A DNA stretch of 50,380 nucleotides, from contig CANLSH010000026.1 in assembly GCA_947493705.1 (NCBI GenBank), forward strand, positions 1 through 50,380. The letters are read 5' to 3'. The notes under the pieces were generated by a model. It was not told the origin of the DNA, did no database searches, and saw only the letters and a list, made by a program, of their open reading frames with translations. The position numbers and the translations under genes are program-made. Shown here piece after piece: positions 8,341 to 17,474 of this stretch. This DNA comes from an uncultured Arachnia sp. GTDB taxonomy: Bacteria > Actinomycetota > Actinomycetes > Propionibacteriales > Propionibacteriaceae. Within the stretch, counting starts at the first letter, position 1. Every line of letters begins with the position of its first letter.

Positions 8341-9060
8341 GTGGAAACAGATCAGCAGCGCGTGCATCGCGACGTCGTCAGTTTCGTGCGCCGCAGTACC
8401 CGGATGAACGACTCCCAGAAGGCGGCGTGGTCACGCCATGCGGAGAGCTTCGTTCTTCCGCTGAGGGTCGGCACCGTCCCCACCTCCGTGGAGGACGGCA
8501 TGCACGTCGACTGGGATGCGACCTTCGGCAGGCACGCTCCGCGCATCGTGGAGATCGGCTCGGGCGTTGGGGATTCGCTGGTCCCCATGGCGGCAGCCAG
8601 ACCCGAGACCGATTTCGTGGCATTCGAGGTGTTCAAACCCGCCGTCGCGTCAACCCTGGGCCGCATGGGACGCGCCGGGATCACCAATGTGCGGATCGCC
8701 ATGGTCGACGGCGCACGCGCACTAAACCTACTCTTCAACGATGCCTCGCTGGCCGAGGTGTGGACCTTCTTCGCCGACCCCTGGCACAAGACGCGGCACC
8801 ACAAGCGTCGCCTCGTCACCCCGGCGTTTGCTGACACCGTCGCCGCCAAACTCGTTCCCGGCGGGCTGTGGCGTCTGGCCACCGACTGGGAGGACTACGC
8901 GCACTGGCAACGCGAGGCCCTCGACGGCCATGGGCGCCTCATCAACATCCACGATGGCTGGGCGCCACGCTTCGAGGACCGGCCCATCACCAAATACGAG
9001 CAGCGGGGCCTCACCGCGGGCCGGCAGCCCCACGACCTCACCTACCAACGCACACGATGA
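8341..9060 (+). CDS. trmB: tRNA (guanine-N7-)-methyltransferase
   Basis: 239 residues. The SAM-binding motif VEIGSGVGDSL is followed by FADPWHKTRHHKRR, the TrmB hallmark with catalytic Asp and positively charged tRNA contacts, then WRLATDWEDYA and RPITKYEQRG. It makes m7G46 in tRNA. It starts with GTG at 8341 and overlaps truA by four bases (ATGA), heading a three-gene RNA modification cluster. Confidence 0.95.
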   Translation: METDQQRVHRDVVSFVRRSTRMNDSQKAAWSRHAESFVLPLRVGTVPTSVEDGMHVDWDATFGRHAPRIVEIGSGVGDSLVPMAAARPETDFVAFEVFKPAVASTLGRMGRAGITNVRIAMVDGARALNLLFNDASLAEVWTFFADPWHKTRHHKRRLVTPAFADTVAAKLVPGGLWRLATDWEDYAHWQREALDGHGRLINIHDGWAPRFEDRPITKYEQRGLTAGRQPHDLTYQRTR

Positions 9061-9881
9061 TGCGCTGGCGGCTTGACCTCGCCTACGACGGCACCGACTT
9101 CCGCGGCTGGGCCACCCAACCCGGATTCAGGACAGTGCAGGAGGTCCTGGAATTCCACATCACGCAGGTTCTGCGTCTGAAGACCCCTGCCCGCCTGGTG
9201 GTGGCGGGACGCACCGACGCGGCCGTCCACGCCCGTGGCCAGGTCTGCCACCTGGATGTCCCCTTCGATTCCGGTGACGGCAACCCGTCCCCCGAGGAGT
9301 TGCAGCGCCTCCTTCGTCGCGTCCTGCCCCGCGACATCGTCGTGAAGGCCGTCGGTCAGGCACCCGAGGGGTTCGAGGCTCGTTTCTCCGCCATCTGGCG
9401 TCGCTACACCTACCGGCTCATCGATTCCGAGCACGTCCCCGACCCTCTTGAGCGACGCCACATCGCGGCAGTGCGCCACCCGGTGGACGTCGACGTCCTC
9501 AACGCTGCGACGCCCAGCCTGATGGGGTTGCGCGACTTCGCAGCCTTCTGCAAACCCCGCGAGGGCGCCACCACCATTCGTGAACTCAGCGAACTCTGCG
9601 CCACCCAACGCGCCGACGGCGTCATAGAGATCCATCTGCTCGCCGACGCCTTCTGTCGCTCCATGGTCCGCTCGGTGGTGGGCGCACTCGTGGCCGTGGG
9701 CGGGGGACGTCGGGATCGGGACTGGCTGGATACCGTGGCGCTCAGCCCGCAGCGCCACCACCACATCCTGGTGATGCCCGGACACGGCCTGACACTGGAG
9801 GAAGTGGGCTACCCCACTGACGATGGCCTTGCAGCCCGCGCCGAACTTGCCCGTTCAAGACGTACTTTGGAGGACTCGTGA
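9057..9881 (+). CDS. truA: tRNA pseudouridine(38-40) synthase
   Basis: 274 residues. It opens MMRWRLDLAYDGTDFRGWA, and the motif AGRTDAAVHARGQV carries the catalytic Asp54. It isomerises uridines 38-40 in the anticodon arm. The ATG at 9057 overlaps the trmB stop; a second ATG follows at once. The stop overlaps the GTG of the next methyltransferase gene, so the three genes are translationally coupled. Confidence 0.96.
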   Translation: MMRWRLDLAYDGTDFRGWATQPGFRTVQEVLEFHITQVLRLKTPARLVVAGRTDAAVHARGQVCHLDVPFDSGDGNPSPEELQRLLRRVLPRDIVVKAVGQAPEGFEARFSAIWRRYTYRLIDSEHVPDPLERRHIAAVRHPVDVDVLNAATPSLMGLRDFAAFCKPREGATTIRELSELCATQRADGVIEIHLLADAFCRSMVRSVVGALVAVGGGRRDRDWLDTVALSPQRHHHILVMPGHGLTLEEVGYPTDDGLAARAELARSRRTLEDS

Positions 9882-10483
9882 GCCACTACTTCACCAACGA
9901 CGACACTCCGCTCATCACCCGCACGATCCACACGAAGATCTTCGGCAACGAACTCGAGCTCACCACGGCGGGAGGCGTGTTCTCCAACACCCGCCTGGAC
10001 CTTGGCACGAGCGTTCTCCTGCGCTCAGTCGAGCCCCCTGCAGCGGGGCACATCCTGGATCTGGGCTGTGGTTACGGCCCCATCGCCGTCGGGCTGGCAG
10101 TTGCTTCCCCCGGCGTCACCGTCGACGCCGTCGACGTCAACGAGCGGGCCGTCGAGCTGACCCGACGCAACGCAGAGAATCTGGGGGTCTCGGCACAGGT
10201 CCATGCCGCTCTCCCCGACGAGGTGGCCACAGATGTCCGCTACGACGAGATCTGGTCCAACCCACCCATCCGCATCGGCAAGGAGGCTCTCCATGAATTG
10301 CTGCTCCGATGGCTTCCACATCTCAGGGATGACGGCGTCGCCCACCTCGTGGTCAGCAAGAACCTCGGCGGCGACTCCTTGGCTTCCTGGTTGACGGACC
10401 AGGGATGGCCCACCGGCAAGATCGCCTCCGCGAAGGGGTTCCGGGTTCTCGGGGTGTCCCCGGGTGATCGGGCATCGTCATAG
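9878..10483 (+). CDS. RsmC-like class I SAM-dependent methyltransferase
   Basis: 201 residues. The SAM motif LDLGCGYGPIAVGLA is followed by an acidic DAVDVNERAVELT strand and the catalytic SNPPIRIGK motif typical of RsmC/RlmG guanine-N2 rRNA methylases. The GTG start at 9878 lies after TTGGAGGA. It is a single-domain version, shorter than the two-domain E. coli RsmC (about 340 residues). It probably acts on 16S rRNA (inference); the neighbouring trmB and truA fit an RNA modification role. Confidence 0.85.
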   Translation: MSHYFTNDDTPLITRTIHTKIFGNELELTTAGGVFSNTRLDLGTSVLLRSVEPPAAGHILDLGCGYGPIAVGLAVASPGVTVDAVDVNERAVELTRRNAENLGVSAQVHAALPDEVATDVRYDEIWSNPPIRIGKEALHELLLRWLPHLRDDGVAHLVVSKNLGGDSLASWLTDQGWPTGKIASAKGFRVLGVSPGDRASS

Positions 10484-10543
10484 GATGGAGGATGCAAGCG
10501 CGGTGGTTCGCGCAAGGATCCACGAGACAAGAGGAGAAGTCCT

Positions 10544-11158
10544 ATGACCTACACCCTTCCCGATCTGGACTACGACTACGGAGCGCTGGCTCCCCACATC
10601 GCCCCGGAAATCATGGAGCTTCACCACGACAAGCACCATGCCACCTACGTCAAGGGCGCCAACACAGCCCTGGAGAAGCTGGCAGAGGCTCGCGCCGGTG
10701 GCGATTTGGCAGCGGTCAACCTGCACGAGAAGAACCTCGCATTCCATCTGGGCGGCCACATCAACCACTCGGTGTTCTGGAAGAACATGTCCCCCGACGG
10801 TGGCGGCCAGCCCGAAGGCGAAGTCGCGTCCGCCATCGAGGAGTTCTTCGGCGGCTTCGAGGCATTCCAGAAGCACTTCAACGCCGTCGCCAACGGTGTG
10901 CAGGGCTCCGGTTGGTCCATGCTCGTCTGGGACACCCTGGGCCAGCGCATGAACATCAATCAGCTCTTCGACCAGCAGGGCAACCTGCCCTCAGGTCAGA
11001 TCGCACTGCTGCAGCTCGACATGTGGGAGCACGCCTACTACCTGCAGTACAAGAACGTGAAGGGCGACTACGTTGACGCCTGGTGGAACGTCGTCAACTG
11101 GAACGACGTCGCCCAGCGCCTCACCAAGGCGCAGGCCGCCAGCAAGGCACTCGCCTGA
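10544..11158 (+). CDS. sodA: superoxide dismutase (Mn/Fe)
   Basis: 204 residues, full length. Metal ligands predicted from family alignment are His27 (ELHHDKHH), His75 (GHINHSVFW), Asp159 and His163 ([12 protein letters not shown]). It is very close in layout to actinobacterial SodA proteins, several of which use either Mn or Fe. It has no signal peptide, so is cytosolic or leaderless. AAGAGGAG precedes the ATG. It is ended by the hairpin at 11176-11207. Confidence 0.97.
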   Translation: MTYTLPDLDYDYGALAPHIAPEIMELHHDKHHATYVKGANTALEKLAEARAGGDLAAVNLHEKNLAFHLGGHINHSVFWKNMSPDGGGQPEGEVASAIEEFFGGFEAFQKHFNAVANGVQGSGWSMLVWDTLGQRMNINQLFDQQGNLPSGQIALLQLDMWEHAYYLQYKNVKGDYVDAWWNVVNWNDVAQRLTKAQAASKALA

Positions 11159-11175
11159 TTCAGGCAAACACGACA

Positions 11176-11207
11176 GCACGGCCCCGGGAGCAATCCCGGG
11201 GCCGTGC
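11176..11207. terminator. bidirectional terminator between sodA and the glycosyltransferase
   Basis: A perfect 14-bp GC-rich stem, GCACGGCCCCGGGA (11176-11189) with 11194-11207, closed by a GNRA-type GCAA loop. It lies 17 nt after the sodA stop and between convergent genes. Confidence 0.85.
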
Positions 11208-11265
11208 TTCGTTCACATCGAGTGATGAGCTGCTTGTGTACGGTGTGAGGCAGAGACCAGTCGTA

Positions 11266-12363
11266 TTACAAAGCCCCAGCCGCCAAGTCCTGGTGCAGCG
11301 CCAGCATCTGTCGGACCGTGGATTGCCACGCGTACTGCTCGGCCCTCGCCCTGGCCCCTGCACGGAGTGCCGGACTGAGCCGCGGCACCAACGACTCGAC
11401 GGCGTCCGCCAGAGACGCAGGGTCCGCGGCGCCGTTTGCGCCCGCGGTCGCGTCGACGAGTTCACTGGCCCCTCCGCGGTTGGCGGTGACCACCGGTGTC
11501 CCGCACGCCATCGCCTCCAGCACGGCCAGCCCGAAGGTCTCAGCCGGGCACACGGACAGTGACACGTCGGCGGCCGCGTATCTCTTGGCAAGCTCCGCGC
11601 GCCCGTCGACGAAGCCGTGGAAGAAAATCGGGGCATCACCGGCGATGCTCTCCAGTTCCGCCTGGTCCGGCCCTGTCCCGAAGAGGTCCATCCGGACTGC
11701 ACGTCCGCGTCGATACAGTTCAGCCGCGGTGGCCACCGCCAGCTGTGGGCTCTTCTCACGCGAGAGCCGGCCCGCGTAGATGAGCTTCAGGACGCCATCC
11801 TCCTCCGGGGTGCCCGCTGCGGGGTTGAACGTTGTGAGGTCAACGCCCAGCGGCACCAGTTCCAGCCTCGCCGGGGTGTCACGGAATTCGTCGGCGGCGA
11901 ACTGGCTGGTGACCACCACTGCGTCGAACCGCTTGGCGAGCCGGCGGTTCAGCGCGCCCACCGTCTGTTCCACGCCAAAGGAGCGACGCATGAACATTGC
12001 CAGCATGTCGGAGAGTCTTTCGTGGCTGAAAAGCACCGAGCCAACGCCCCGTTTTGCCGCCCATCGGCCCGCGGGCGACAGTGTCCACTTGTCGGAAACC
12101 TCAATACTGGTCGGGCGGAATCGGTCCAGCGCTTCCAGAGCGCGCCACGGCTTGGCAATCATACGGTACTGCTGTGTCAACTTCGGGGCCCGGACAGAGA
12201 CAACGATGCCGGACTCGGTCTCCTCCACGGCGTCCCGCGCCCCGGGGACCACGAGGATGCGCTCATGCCCAGCGGCGACGTAGCCCTCCCCCAGCGTCTC
12301 AATGACAACCTTCATGCCGCCCGATGTGGGCCCCACGAAGTTGGCCATCTGCGCGATTCTCAC
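11266..12363 (-). CDS. GT4 glycosyltransferase, PimC-like mannosyltransferase
   Basis: 365 residues with a GT-B fold. The N-terminal domain begins MRIAQMANFVGPTSGGMK, with a VSDKWTLSPAGRW region and a FSHERLSDML loop that resemble the mycobacterial mannosyltransferase PimC (recalled, not searched). The C-terminal donor domain has IYAGRLSREKSPQLAVA and the EX7E motif PAETFGLAVLEAMACGTPVV. The likely donor is GDP-mannose or a related nucleotide sugar and the acceptor a cell-envelope lipid (inference). It is monocistronic and convergent with sodA. The upstream 197 bp hold dispersed repeats. Confidence 0.82.
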   Translation of the reverse strand: MRIAQMANFVGPTSGGMKVVIETLGEGYVAAGHERILVVPGARDAVEETESGIVVSVRAPKLTQQYRMIAKPWRALEALDRFRPTSIEVSDKWTLSPAGRWAAKRGVGSVLFSHERLSDMLAMFMRRSFGVEQTVGALNRRLAKRFDAVVVTSQFAADEFRDTPARLELVPLGVDLTTFNPAAGTPEEDGVLKLIYAGRLSREKSPQLAVATAAELYRRGRAVRMDLFGTGPDQAELESIAGDAPIFFHGFVDGRAELAKRYAAADVSLSVCPAETFGLAVLEAMACGTPVVTANRGGASELVDATAGANGAADPASLADAVESLVPRLSPALRAGARARAEQYAWQSTVRQMLALHQDLAAGAL

Positions 12364-12413
12364 AGGGGCATCCTATGCGGTCTCGCATGTTCCACTTGGC
12401 CGTCGGGCTGGGA

Positions 12414-12534
12414 GATTTCGACACGCATCAGGCTCGTTCCTCGCCGGATGCTACTCAATCAACGTGCCCTATTTCACGAGAGGCGCCATGCCTCCACCGC
12501 TCGTCGAGTAGGAGCGCCAGCGACGTGTCGAGAC
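12414..12534. repeat. pair of related dispersed repeats in opposite orientation
   Basis: Bases 12414-12464 run from GATTTCGACACGC to CTACTCAATCAACG. Bases 12505-12534 read CGAGTAGGAGCGCCAGCGAC then GTGTCGAGAC, the same class of unit inverted. The 24 bases 12511-12534 match 141-164 exactly on the opposite strand. They fill the gap between the glycosyltransferase and the ABC ATPase genes; no gene is seen there. Confidence 0.7.
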
Positions 12535-12560
12535 GTCGATAGCGGCAGCGAATTCTCGAC

Positions 12561-13352
12561 TCAGTCAAGAAGGGTGCGATCGGACAGGCTTGCGCCCTTG
12601 ATCTTGCTGAACTCCTCCAGCAGATTCTCCGGGGTGGTGGTCTTCTTGGCGGCCTCGTCCACGTCGAGAACGATGCGCCCCTCGTGCATCATGATCAGGC
12701 GGTTGCCCAGCTCGATGGCCTGTTGCATGTTGTGCGTCACCATCAGCGCGGTGAGGCTGTGGCGGGCAACCTGTTCGCCCGTCAGTCGCGTGATCAACTC
12801 TGCTCGCGACGGGTCGAGAGCCGCTGTGTGTTCATCGAGCAGCAGGATTGCCGGCTTGGCGTAGGTGGCCATCAGTAGGCTCAATGCCTGTCGCTGTCCA
12901 CCGGACAGCATCCCCACTCGCATCTCGAGCCGGTCCTCAAGCCCCAACTCCAAGGATGCGAGCTCGGCCCGAAACACCTTCCTCTTGTTCCCGGTGACCG
13001 CCATCCGCAGACCCCGTCCCTGCCCCCTTCCGAAGGCGATGGCAAGGTTCTCCTCGATCGTCAGATGTGGACTGGTACCGGCCATGGGATCCTGGAACAC
13101 CCGCCCCACCCGAGCAGCACGACGATGCTCCGCCTGCTTGGTCACGCTTCGACCGTCGATTCTCACCTGGCCGTCATCAGGGGTGTAGCGACCGGCAATG
13201 ATGTTGAGGAGCGTGGACTTGCCGGCGCCATTGGAGCCGATGACCGTGACGAAATCGCCCTCACCGAGGCTGAGGTCCAGCCGGTCCAGCGCGGTGCGCT
13301 CATTCACCGTGCCGGGGAAGAAGCGCTTTGTGATGTTCTCGAGTTGCAGCAT
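12561..13352 (-). CDS. ABC transporter ATPase of a TrpXYZ-type importer
   Basis: 263 residues. Walker A GSNGAGKSTLL, Q-loop RVFQDPMAG, signature MLSGGQRQALSLL, Walker B ILLLDEHTAALD (His where Pro is usual) and a switch His in MVTHNMQQA. The DEHTAALD form is typical of the branched-chain-permease-linked ATPases that work with PF04392-type binding proteins. The ATG at 13352 overlaps the permease stop by one base. It is the last gene of a three-gene operon. Confidence 0.88.
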   Translation of the reverse strand: MLQLENITKRFFPGTVNERTALDRLDLSLGEGDFVTVIGSNGAGKSTLLNIIAGRYTPDDGQVRIDGRSVTKQAEHRRAARVGRVFQDPMAGTSPHLTIEENLAIAFGRGQGRGLRMAVTGNKRKVFRAELASLELGLEDRLEMRVGMLSGGQRQALSLLMATYAKPAILLLDEHTAALDPSRAELITRLTGEQVARHSLTALMVTHNMQQAIELGNRLIMMHEGRIVLDVDEAAKKTTTPENLLEEFSKIKGASLSDRTLLD

Positions 13353-14260
13353 CACACGGCCCTCGCTTCCGCGTTGCGACGTCGCTGCCGCATCTTCTTG
13401 AATACGCTCCACTGGGGCAGGACCAACGCCACCACAACAAGGATCGCGGAGATGATCTTGGTGTCATTCGGATTCAGGCCGGCTCCCAGAGCTGCTTGGA
13501 TCACTATCCGGTAGATGATGGAGCCGAGCACCGCGGCGAGCACGGACTGCCACACTGCGGTCGCACCGAACACAGCTTGGCCGATGATCACCGACGCGAG
13601 ACCGGCAATGATGAGCCCGATGCCCATGGAGATGTCGGCATATCCCTGGTACTGCGCCACGATGGAACCGCAGAGTCCCACGAGGCCGTTGGATATCGCC
13701 AGGCCAGCCACTTTCGTGGTGCCCGTATTGATGCCCTGGCTGCGTGCCATCAGCTCGTTGTCACCTGTGGCGCGGATGGCCACACCGAAGCCCGTTCCGA
13801 GGAATCCGTAGACCCCGGCGCCGACGATCAGAACCACCACAAGGAAGATCCCTACTCCCGCCCAAGTGGTGAGCAGCCCGGCCTCCCGGAGTGGAGTCAT
13901 CAGAGTGGTTTCGCGCAGCAGGGGAAGGTTGGACCTTCCCATGATGTGCAGGTTGATTGAGTAGAGCGCGATCTGGGTCAGGATGCCTGCCAGCAACGGA
14001 TTGATGTTGCCCCAGACATGCAGCAAGCCTGTGACCACACCGGCGAGCATCCCACCCACGATGCTGGCGATGATGGCGATCCAAATGGGAACTCCACTCA
14101 CGATGAGCACAGCGGTCAGCGCCGCTCCCGTGGTGAACGAGCCGTCCACGGTGAGGTCGGGGAAGTCCAGTACGCGGTACGTCAGGTAGACACCCACCGC
14201 CAGCATGGCGTACAACAGCCCGAGTTCTGTGCCGATGAGGGCTACGACGGATATGTCCAT
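13352..14260 (-). CDS. ABC transporter permease of a TrpXYZ-type importer
   Basis: 302 residues, about eight to nine transmembrane segments, in the BPD_transp_2 fold. Features include YRVLDFPDLTVDGSF near the N-terminus and a glycine-rich cytoplasmic GFGVAIRATGDNELMARSQG loop. It is the family found with PF04392 (TrpX/ABC_sub_bind) binding proteins, transporting tryptophan, tyrosine or other small ligands. It lies between the ATPase and lipoprotein genes. Confidence 0.88.
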   Translation of the reverse strand: MDISVVALIGTELGLLYAMLAVGVYLTYRVLDFPDLTVDGSFTTGAALTAVLIVSGVPIWIAIIASIVGGMLAGVVTGLLHVWGNINPLLAGILTQIALYSINLHIMGRSNLPLLRETTLMTPLREAGLLTTWAGVGIFLVVVLIVGAGVYGFLGTGFGVAIRATGDNELMARSQGINTGTTKVAGLAISNGLVGLCGSIVAQYQGYADISMGIGLIIAGLASVIIGQAVFGATAVWQSVLAAVLGSIIYRIVIQAALGAGLNPNDTKIISAILVVVALVLPQWSVFKKMRQRRRNAEARAV

Positions 14261-14317
14261 GTCTGACGATCCCGGTCTCGTGTGGAGTGAGGGGCAGCGA
14301 CCAAGGCCGCCAGCGTC

Positions 14318-15358
14318 TCAGAAGGTCGTAGCGGCCCGATCAGCGACTTCGGCCGGGATCTCAACACCCATGCGCTCGGCGGCGTCAGGATTGACGTTCA
14401 GGTCGAAAGTCTCCTGCAGCTTCACCGGCATGCTGGCAGGGTCGGCGTCATTCTCGATGATGTCGACGGCCATCGCTGCAAGGTCGCGACCCTGCAGCTC
14501 GTAGTTGACGGTGAGGGAGGCGACGGCGCCGCGTTCGACGGAGCCCTCGTCGGAGGCGATCACCGGGATCTTCTTCTGTTCGGCGACCTGAATCAGTGCT
14601 TCGATGCCAGCGACGACGTTGTTGTCCGTGGGCACGTAGAACGCGTCGACGTCCAATGACTGGGCGGCCTGCTGCACCTCTGAGGAGTTGGTGACGGCGG
14701 ATTTCTCAATGGTGAGGCCCATCTCGTCGGCTGCCTCCTCGGCGGCCTCCACCTGCACCTCAGCGTTGACTTCTCCGGAGGAGTAGACAATGCCCACCGT
14801 CTCCACTTCAGGATCGATCTCCAGCAGCAACTCCAGCTGGTCCGCCACCGGGTTCAGGTCTGACGCTCCTGTGATATTGCCACCCGGAGCGTCCCAGTCC
14901 GCCACCAGGTCAGCGGCGACGGGATCAGTGACGGCCCCGAAAAGGACCGGCTTGTCGGTGATGACCTGAGCGACGGCCTGGCCTGAGGGTGTGGCGATGG
15001 CGAGCACCAGGTCTTTGCCGTCCTGAGCGAACTGGTTGGCGATGGCCGTCAGCGTGGCTTGGTCAGCCTGGGCGTTCTGCAGGTCCAGGGATACCTGGCC
15101 TCCATCTTCGTAGCCTGCCTCAGCAAGCCCGTCGATGAATCCCTGCTGCACAGCATCCAGTGCTGGGTGGGAAACGTAGTTCACCACCCCTATCTCAAGC
15201 GTTTCGCCGTCGCCGGGAGCGCTCGATCCCTCGACCGAGGAAACTGTTCCCTCTCCGGGCTCAGGCGTCTCACTCTCGGGGTCTGCTGATCCCCCGCAGG
15301 CCGAGAGGAAGAGTGCGCCCGTGGCGCCAAGAGCTACGGCTAGCTTGCGAAACGACAT
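14318..15358 (-). CDS. substrate-binding lipoprotein of a TrpXYZ-type ABC importer
   Basis: 346 residues. The signal peptide ends in lipobox LSAC with Cys21 for lipidation, followed by an acidic linker and the ABC_sub_bind fold: IGVVNYVSHPALDAVQQGF, then PVLFGAVTDPVAADLV and VPTDNNVVAGIEAL. This is the TrpX-like family. AAGGAG precedes the ATG; a small GCCCC/GGGGC hairpin sits just before it. It is the first gene of the operon, and the ligand is not resolved. No T-box or riboswitch could be recognised in 15359-15590. Confidence 0.88.
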   Translation of the reverse strand: MSFRKLAVALGATGALFLSACGGSADPESETPEPGEGTVSSVEGSSAPGDGETLEIGVVNYVSHPALDAVQQGFIDGLAEAGYEDGGQVSLDLQNAQADQATLTAIANQFAQDGKDLVLAIATPSGQAVAQVITDKPVLFGAVTDPVAADLVADWDAPGGNITGASDLNPVADQLELLLEIDPEVETVGIVYSSGEVNAEVQVEAAEEAADEMGLTIEKSAVTNSSEVQQAAQSLDVDAFYVPTDNNVVAGIEALIQVAEQKKIPVIASDEGSVERGAVASLTVNYELQGRDLAAMAVDIIENDADPASMPVKLQETFDLNVNPDAAERMGVEIPAEVADRAATTF

Positions 15359-15585
15359 GGCGGAAACTCCTTGAAGGTGCCCCCTGTCGGGGCGGAACGT
15401 GTTCTCGGCGGGACTCTACAGCACCCACGCGGGGGCGTATCGGGCTGCCCACAGGACAACAGATGGGTTGGCGCGACAATGACTCGAGTGTCGCTGCGAG
15501 GAATATGTGGCGGTGGGCCGAAGGGAGCAGCGACATCTGGAGATCAACTCACGTCCGAGCGAAGCCTCGAAACATCTGAACGACT

Positions 15586-15622
15586 GTAAAAGAGGAGGGG
15601 CCCGGCGAACCGGACCCCTCCT
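15586..15622 (-). terminator. terminator of the rpmJ-rplQ operon
   Basis: AGGAGGGGCCCGG (15593-15605) pairs with 15610-15622 (one mismatch) around CGAA. On the minus strand it is followed by TCTTTTAC at 15592-15585, giving a classic U-tract. It starts 23 nt after the rplQ stop. Confidence 0.88.
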
Positions 15623-15645
15623 TCTGCATGCTGCTGAGCAAGGAC

Positions 15646-16233
15646 TCAGTTGGTCTTCTCGACCCCTTCATCAGCGGACTCATCCGTGACGTCATCGGTG
15701 ACCACTTCGTCGGAAAGCTCGTCGGCGGCAGCGGCCTCGGGGGATGCTGCTTCCTCGATGTTCTCCGATTCGGTGGACTCAGCCTCGACGGTCTCTTCCT
15801 TCTTCGTTGCACCTGCGGAGGCGGGCTGTGTGGTTCCCCTGCCGGACTTCGCACGGGTGGAACGTGAGTCTTCAACCGTTTCTTTGATGATCTCGATGAT
15901 GGCCATCGGCGCATTGTCTCCCTTGCGAGGACCCACCTTCGTGATGCGGGTGTAGCCGCCCTCACGATCGGCCAGGGACGGTGCGATTTCGGTGAACAAG
16001 GTGTCCACCACGTCGCGGTCCGTGATCGCCTGCAGCACCAGACGACGGGAGTGCAGATCCCCACGCTTGGCTTTGGTGATGAGCTTCTCCGCCACCGGCT
16101 GAACGCGACGGGCCTTGGTTTCGGTGGTGGTGATCCGGCCATGCTGGAACAGCTGCGAGGCCATGTTGCGGAGGATGGTGCGCTCGTGCGTGGGCGAACC
16201 GCCCAGACGAGGACCCTTTGTTGGCTTGGGCAT
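15646..16233 (-). CDS. rplQ: 50S ribosomal protein L17 with acidic C-terminal tail
   Basis: 195 residues. The L17 core is at 1-120 ([20 protein letters not shown], then [14 protein letters not shown] and [20 protein letters not shown]). A tail of about 65 residues, rich in Glu, Asp, Ala, Ser and Thr, follows. E. coli L17 is 127 residues; such tails occur in actinobacteria. It is the last gene of the alpha operon, after rpoA. Confidence 0.96.
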   Translation of the reverse strand: MPKPTKGPRLGGSPTHERTILRNMASQLFQHGRITTTETKARRVQPVAEKLITKAKRGDLHSRRLVLQAITDRDVVDTLFTEIAPSLADREGGYTRITKVGPRKGDNAPMAIIEIIKETVEDSRSTRAKSGRGTTQPASAGATKKEETVEAESTESENIEEAASPEAAAADELSDEVVTDDVTDESADEGVEKTN

Positions 16234-16336
16234 CAGTTGATTCTTTCAGTCAGTGTCTCCGAGCAGCACTCAGAAACGTGGCATCAGTGCAGGGTAACCC
16301 GGGGGGCTTGCCTCCGTGTGTCCTTTTTGGGGGGTC

Positions 16337-16358
16337 CACGGGGGGTTTGTCCCCCGTG
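16337..16358 (-). other. hairpin between rpoA and rplQ
   Basis: CACGGGGG (16337-16344) pairs with CCCCCGTG (16351-16358), lying just beyond the rpoA stop codon. There is no U-tract on the minus strand (AAAAA follows), so it is more likely an mRNA stability or processing element than a terminator. The remaining gap of about 100 nt to rplQ is G-rich with no gene. Confidence 0.5.
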
Positions 16359-16361
16359 TGG

Positions 16362-17402
16362 TCAGTACTGCTCGGTTTCGGCGAAGTCCTCGTCGCCGTC
16401 GGTGTCTTCGTTGTCCTCGTTGTCCTCGTCGAAGCGCTCAATGGCCTCCATCGGGTCGAAACCCGGAGCGGAGTCACGGAGTGCAAGCCCCAGGCCGTGA
16501 AGAGTGACCTTGACTTCAAGGATCGACTTCGAGCCGAAGTTGCGAATGTCCAGCAAATCTTCCTCGCTGCGGGCAACGAGCTCACCCACCGTGTGGATAC
16601 CCTCGCGCTTCAGGCAATTGTAGGAGCGCACTGACAGTTCGAGATCCTCAACGGGCAGACCCAATGATTCAGCGATCTGCTCGTCAACCGGCGAAGGACC
16701 GATTTCAATGCCCTCGGCGTTCACATTCAGCTCGCGAGCGAGACCGAACAGCTCCACCAGTGTGCGACCGGCAGAGGCCATTGCATCGCGCGGCAGCATC
16801 GATGGCTTGGTCTCGACGTCGATGATGAGACGGTCGAAGTCTGTGCGCTGCGCGACGCGGGTGGCTTCCACCTTGTAGCTGACCTTGAGGACCGGGGAGT
16901 AGATCGAATCAACTGGAATGCGACCGATCTCGGCGTCTGGATCCTTGTTCAGCGAGCTCGACACGTAGCCACGGCCACGCTCCACGACGAGTTCCATCTC
17001 CAGCTTGCCGGTCTCGTTCAGCGTGGCGATGTGCACTTCCGGGTTGTGGATCTCCACACCGGCCGGGGGCTGGATGTCAGCGGCGGTGACCGCTCCTGCA
17101 CCCGACTTGCGCAGGTACATGACGACGGGCTCGTCCTCCTCGGAGGAGAGCACGAGGCCCTTCAGGTTGAGGATGATCTCGGTGACGTCCTCGACGACCC
17201 CTTCGATCGTGGAGAACTCGTGCATGTTGCCCTCAACCTTGATGCTCGTGACCGAGGCACCGGGGATGGATGAGAGAAGAGTCCGACGCAGTGAGTTGCC
17301 GAGCGTGTAGCCGAAACCCGGCTCCAGCGGCTCGATGGCGAACTGCGAGCGGTGTTCGGAGATCGGGACCTCCGACAGCGTGGGGCGCTGTGCGATGAGC
17401 AT
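16362..17402 (-). CDS. rpoA: DNA-directed RNA polymerase subunit alpha
   Basis: 346 residues. The N-terminal assembly domain covers about residues 1-230 ([14 protein letters not shown], then [20 protein letters not shown]). The C-terminal DNA-binding domain is at about 250-315 ([18 protein letters not shown], then [14 protein letters not shown]). A strongly acidic end follows. The ATG at 17402 gives the usual actinobacterial length; a longer frame to 17522 runs into the hairpin-rich gap. It forms the core polymerase scaffold. Confidence 0.97.
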   Translation of the reverse strand: MLIAQRPTLSEVPISEHRSQFAIEPLEPGFGYTLGNSLRRTLLSSIPGASVTSIKVEGNMHEFSTIEGVVEDVTEIILNLKGLVLSSEEDEPVVMYLRKSGAGAVTAADIQPPAGVEIHNPEVHIATLNETGKLEMELVVERGRGYVSSSLNKDPDAEIGRIPVDSIYSPVLKVSYKVEATRVAQRTDFDRLIIDVETKPSMLPRDAMASAGRTLVELFGLARELNVNAEGIEIGPSPVDEQIAESLGLPVEDLELSVRSYNCLKREGIHTVGELVARSEEDLLDIRNFGSKSILEVKVTLHGLGLALRDSAPGFDPMEAIERFDEDNEDNEDTDGDEDFAETEQY

Positions 17403-17474
17403 GTGAATCCTTCCCGCGCCAACCGATATATGAGGGCGCGAACGGGGAAGCTGGCGCTTCCCGCTTCTTTGATT

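Noticed and set aside
15359..15590. T-box or riboswitch before the TrpX-like lipoprotein gene
   Set aside because: Only a small GCCCC/GGGGC hairpin and a ribosome site are visible; no T-box sequence or specifier loop was found.
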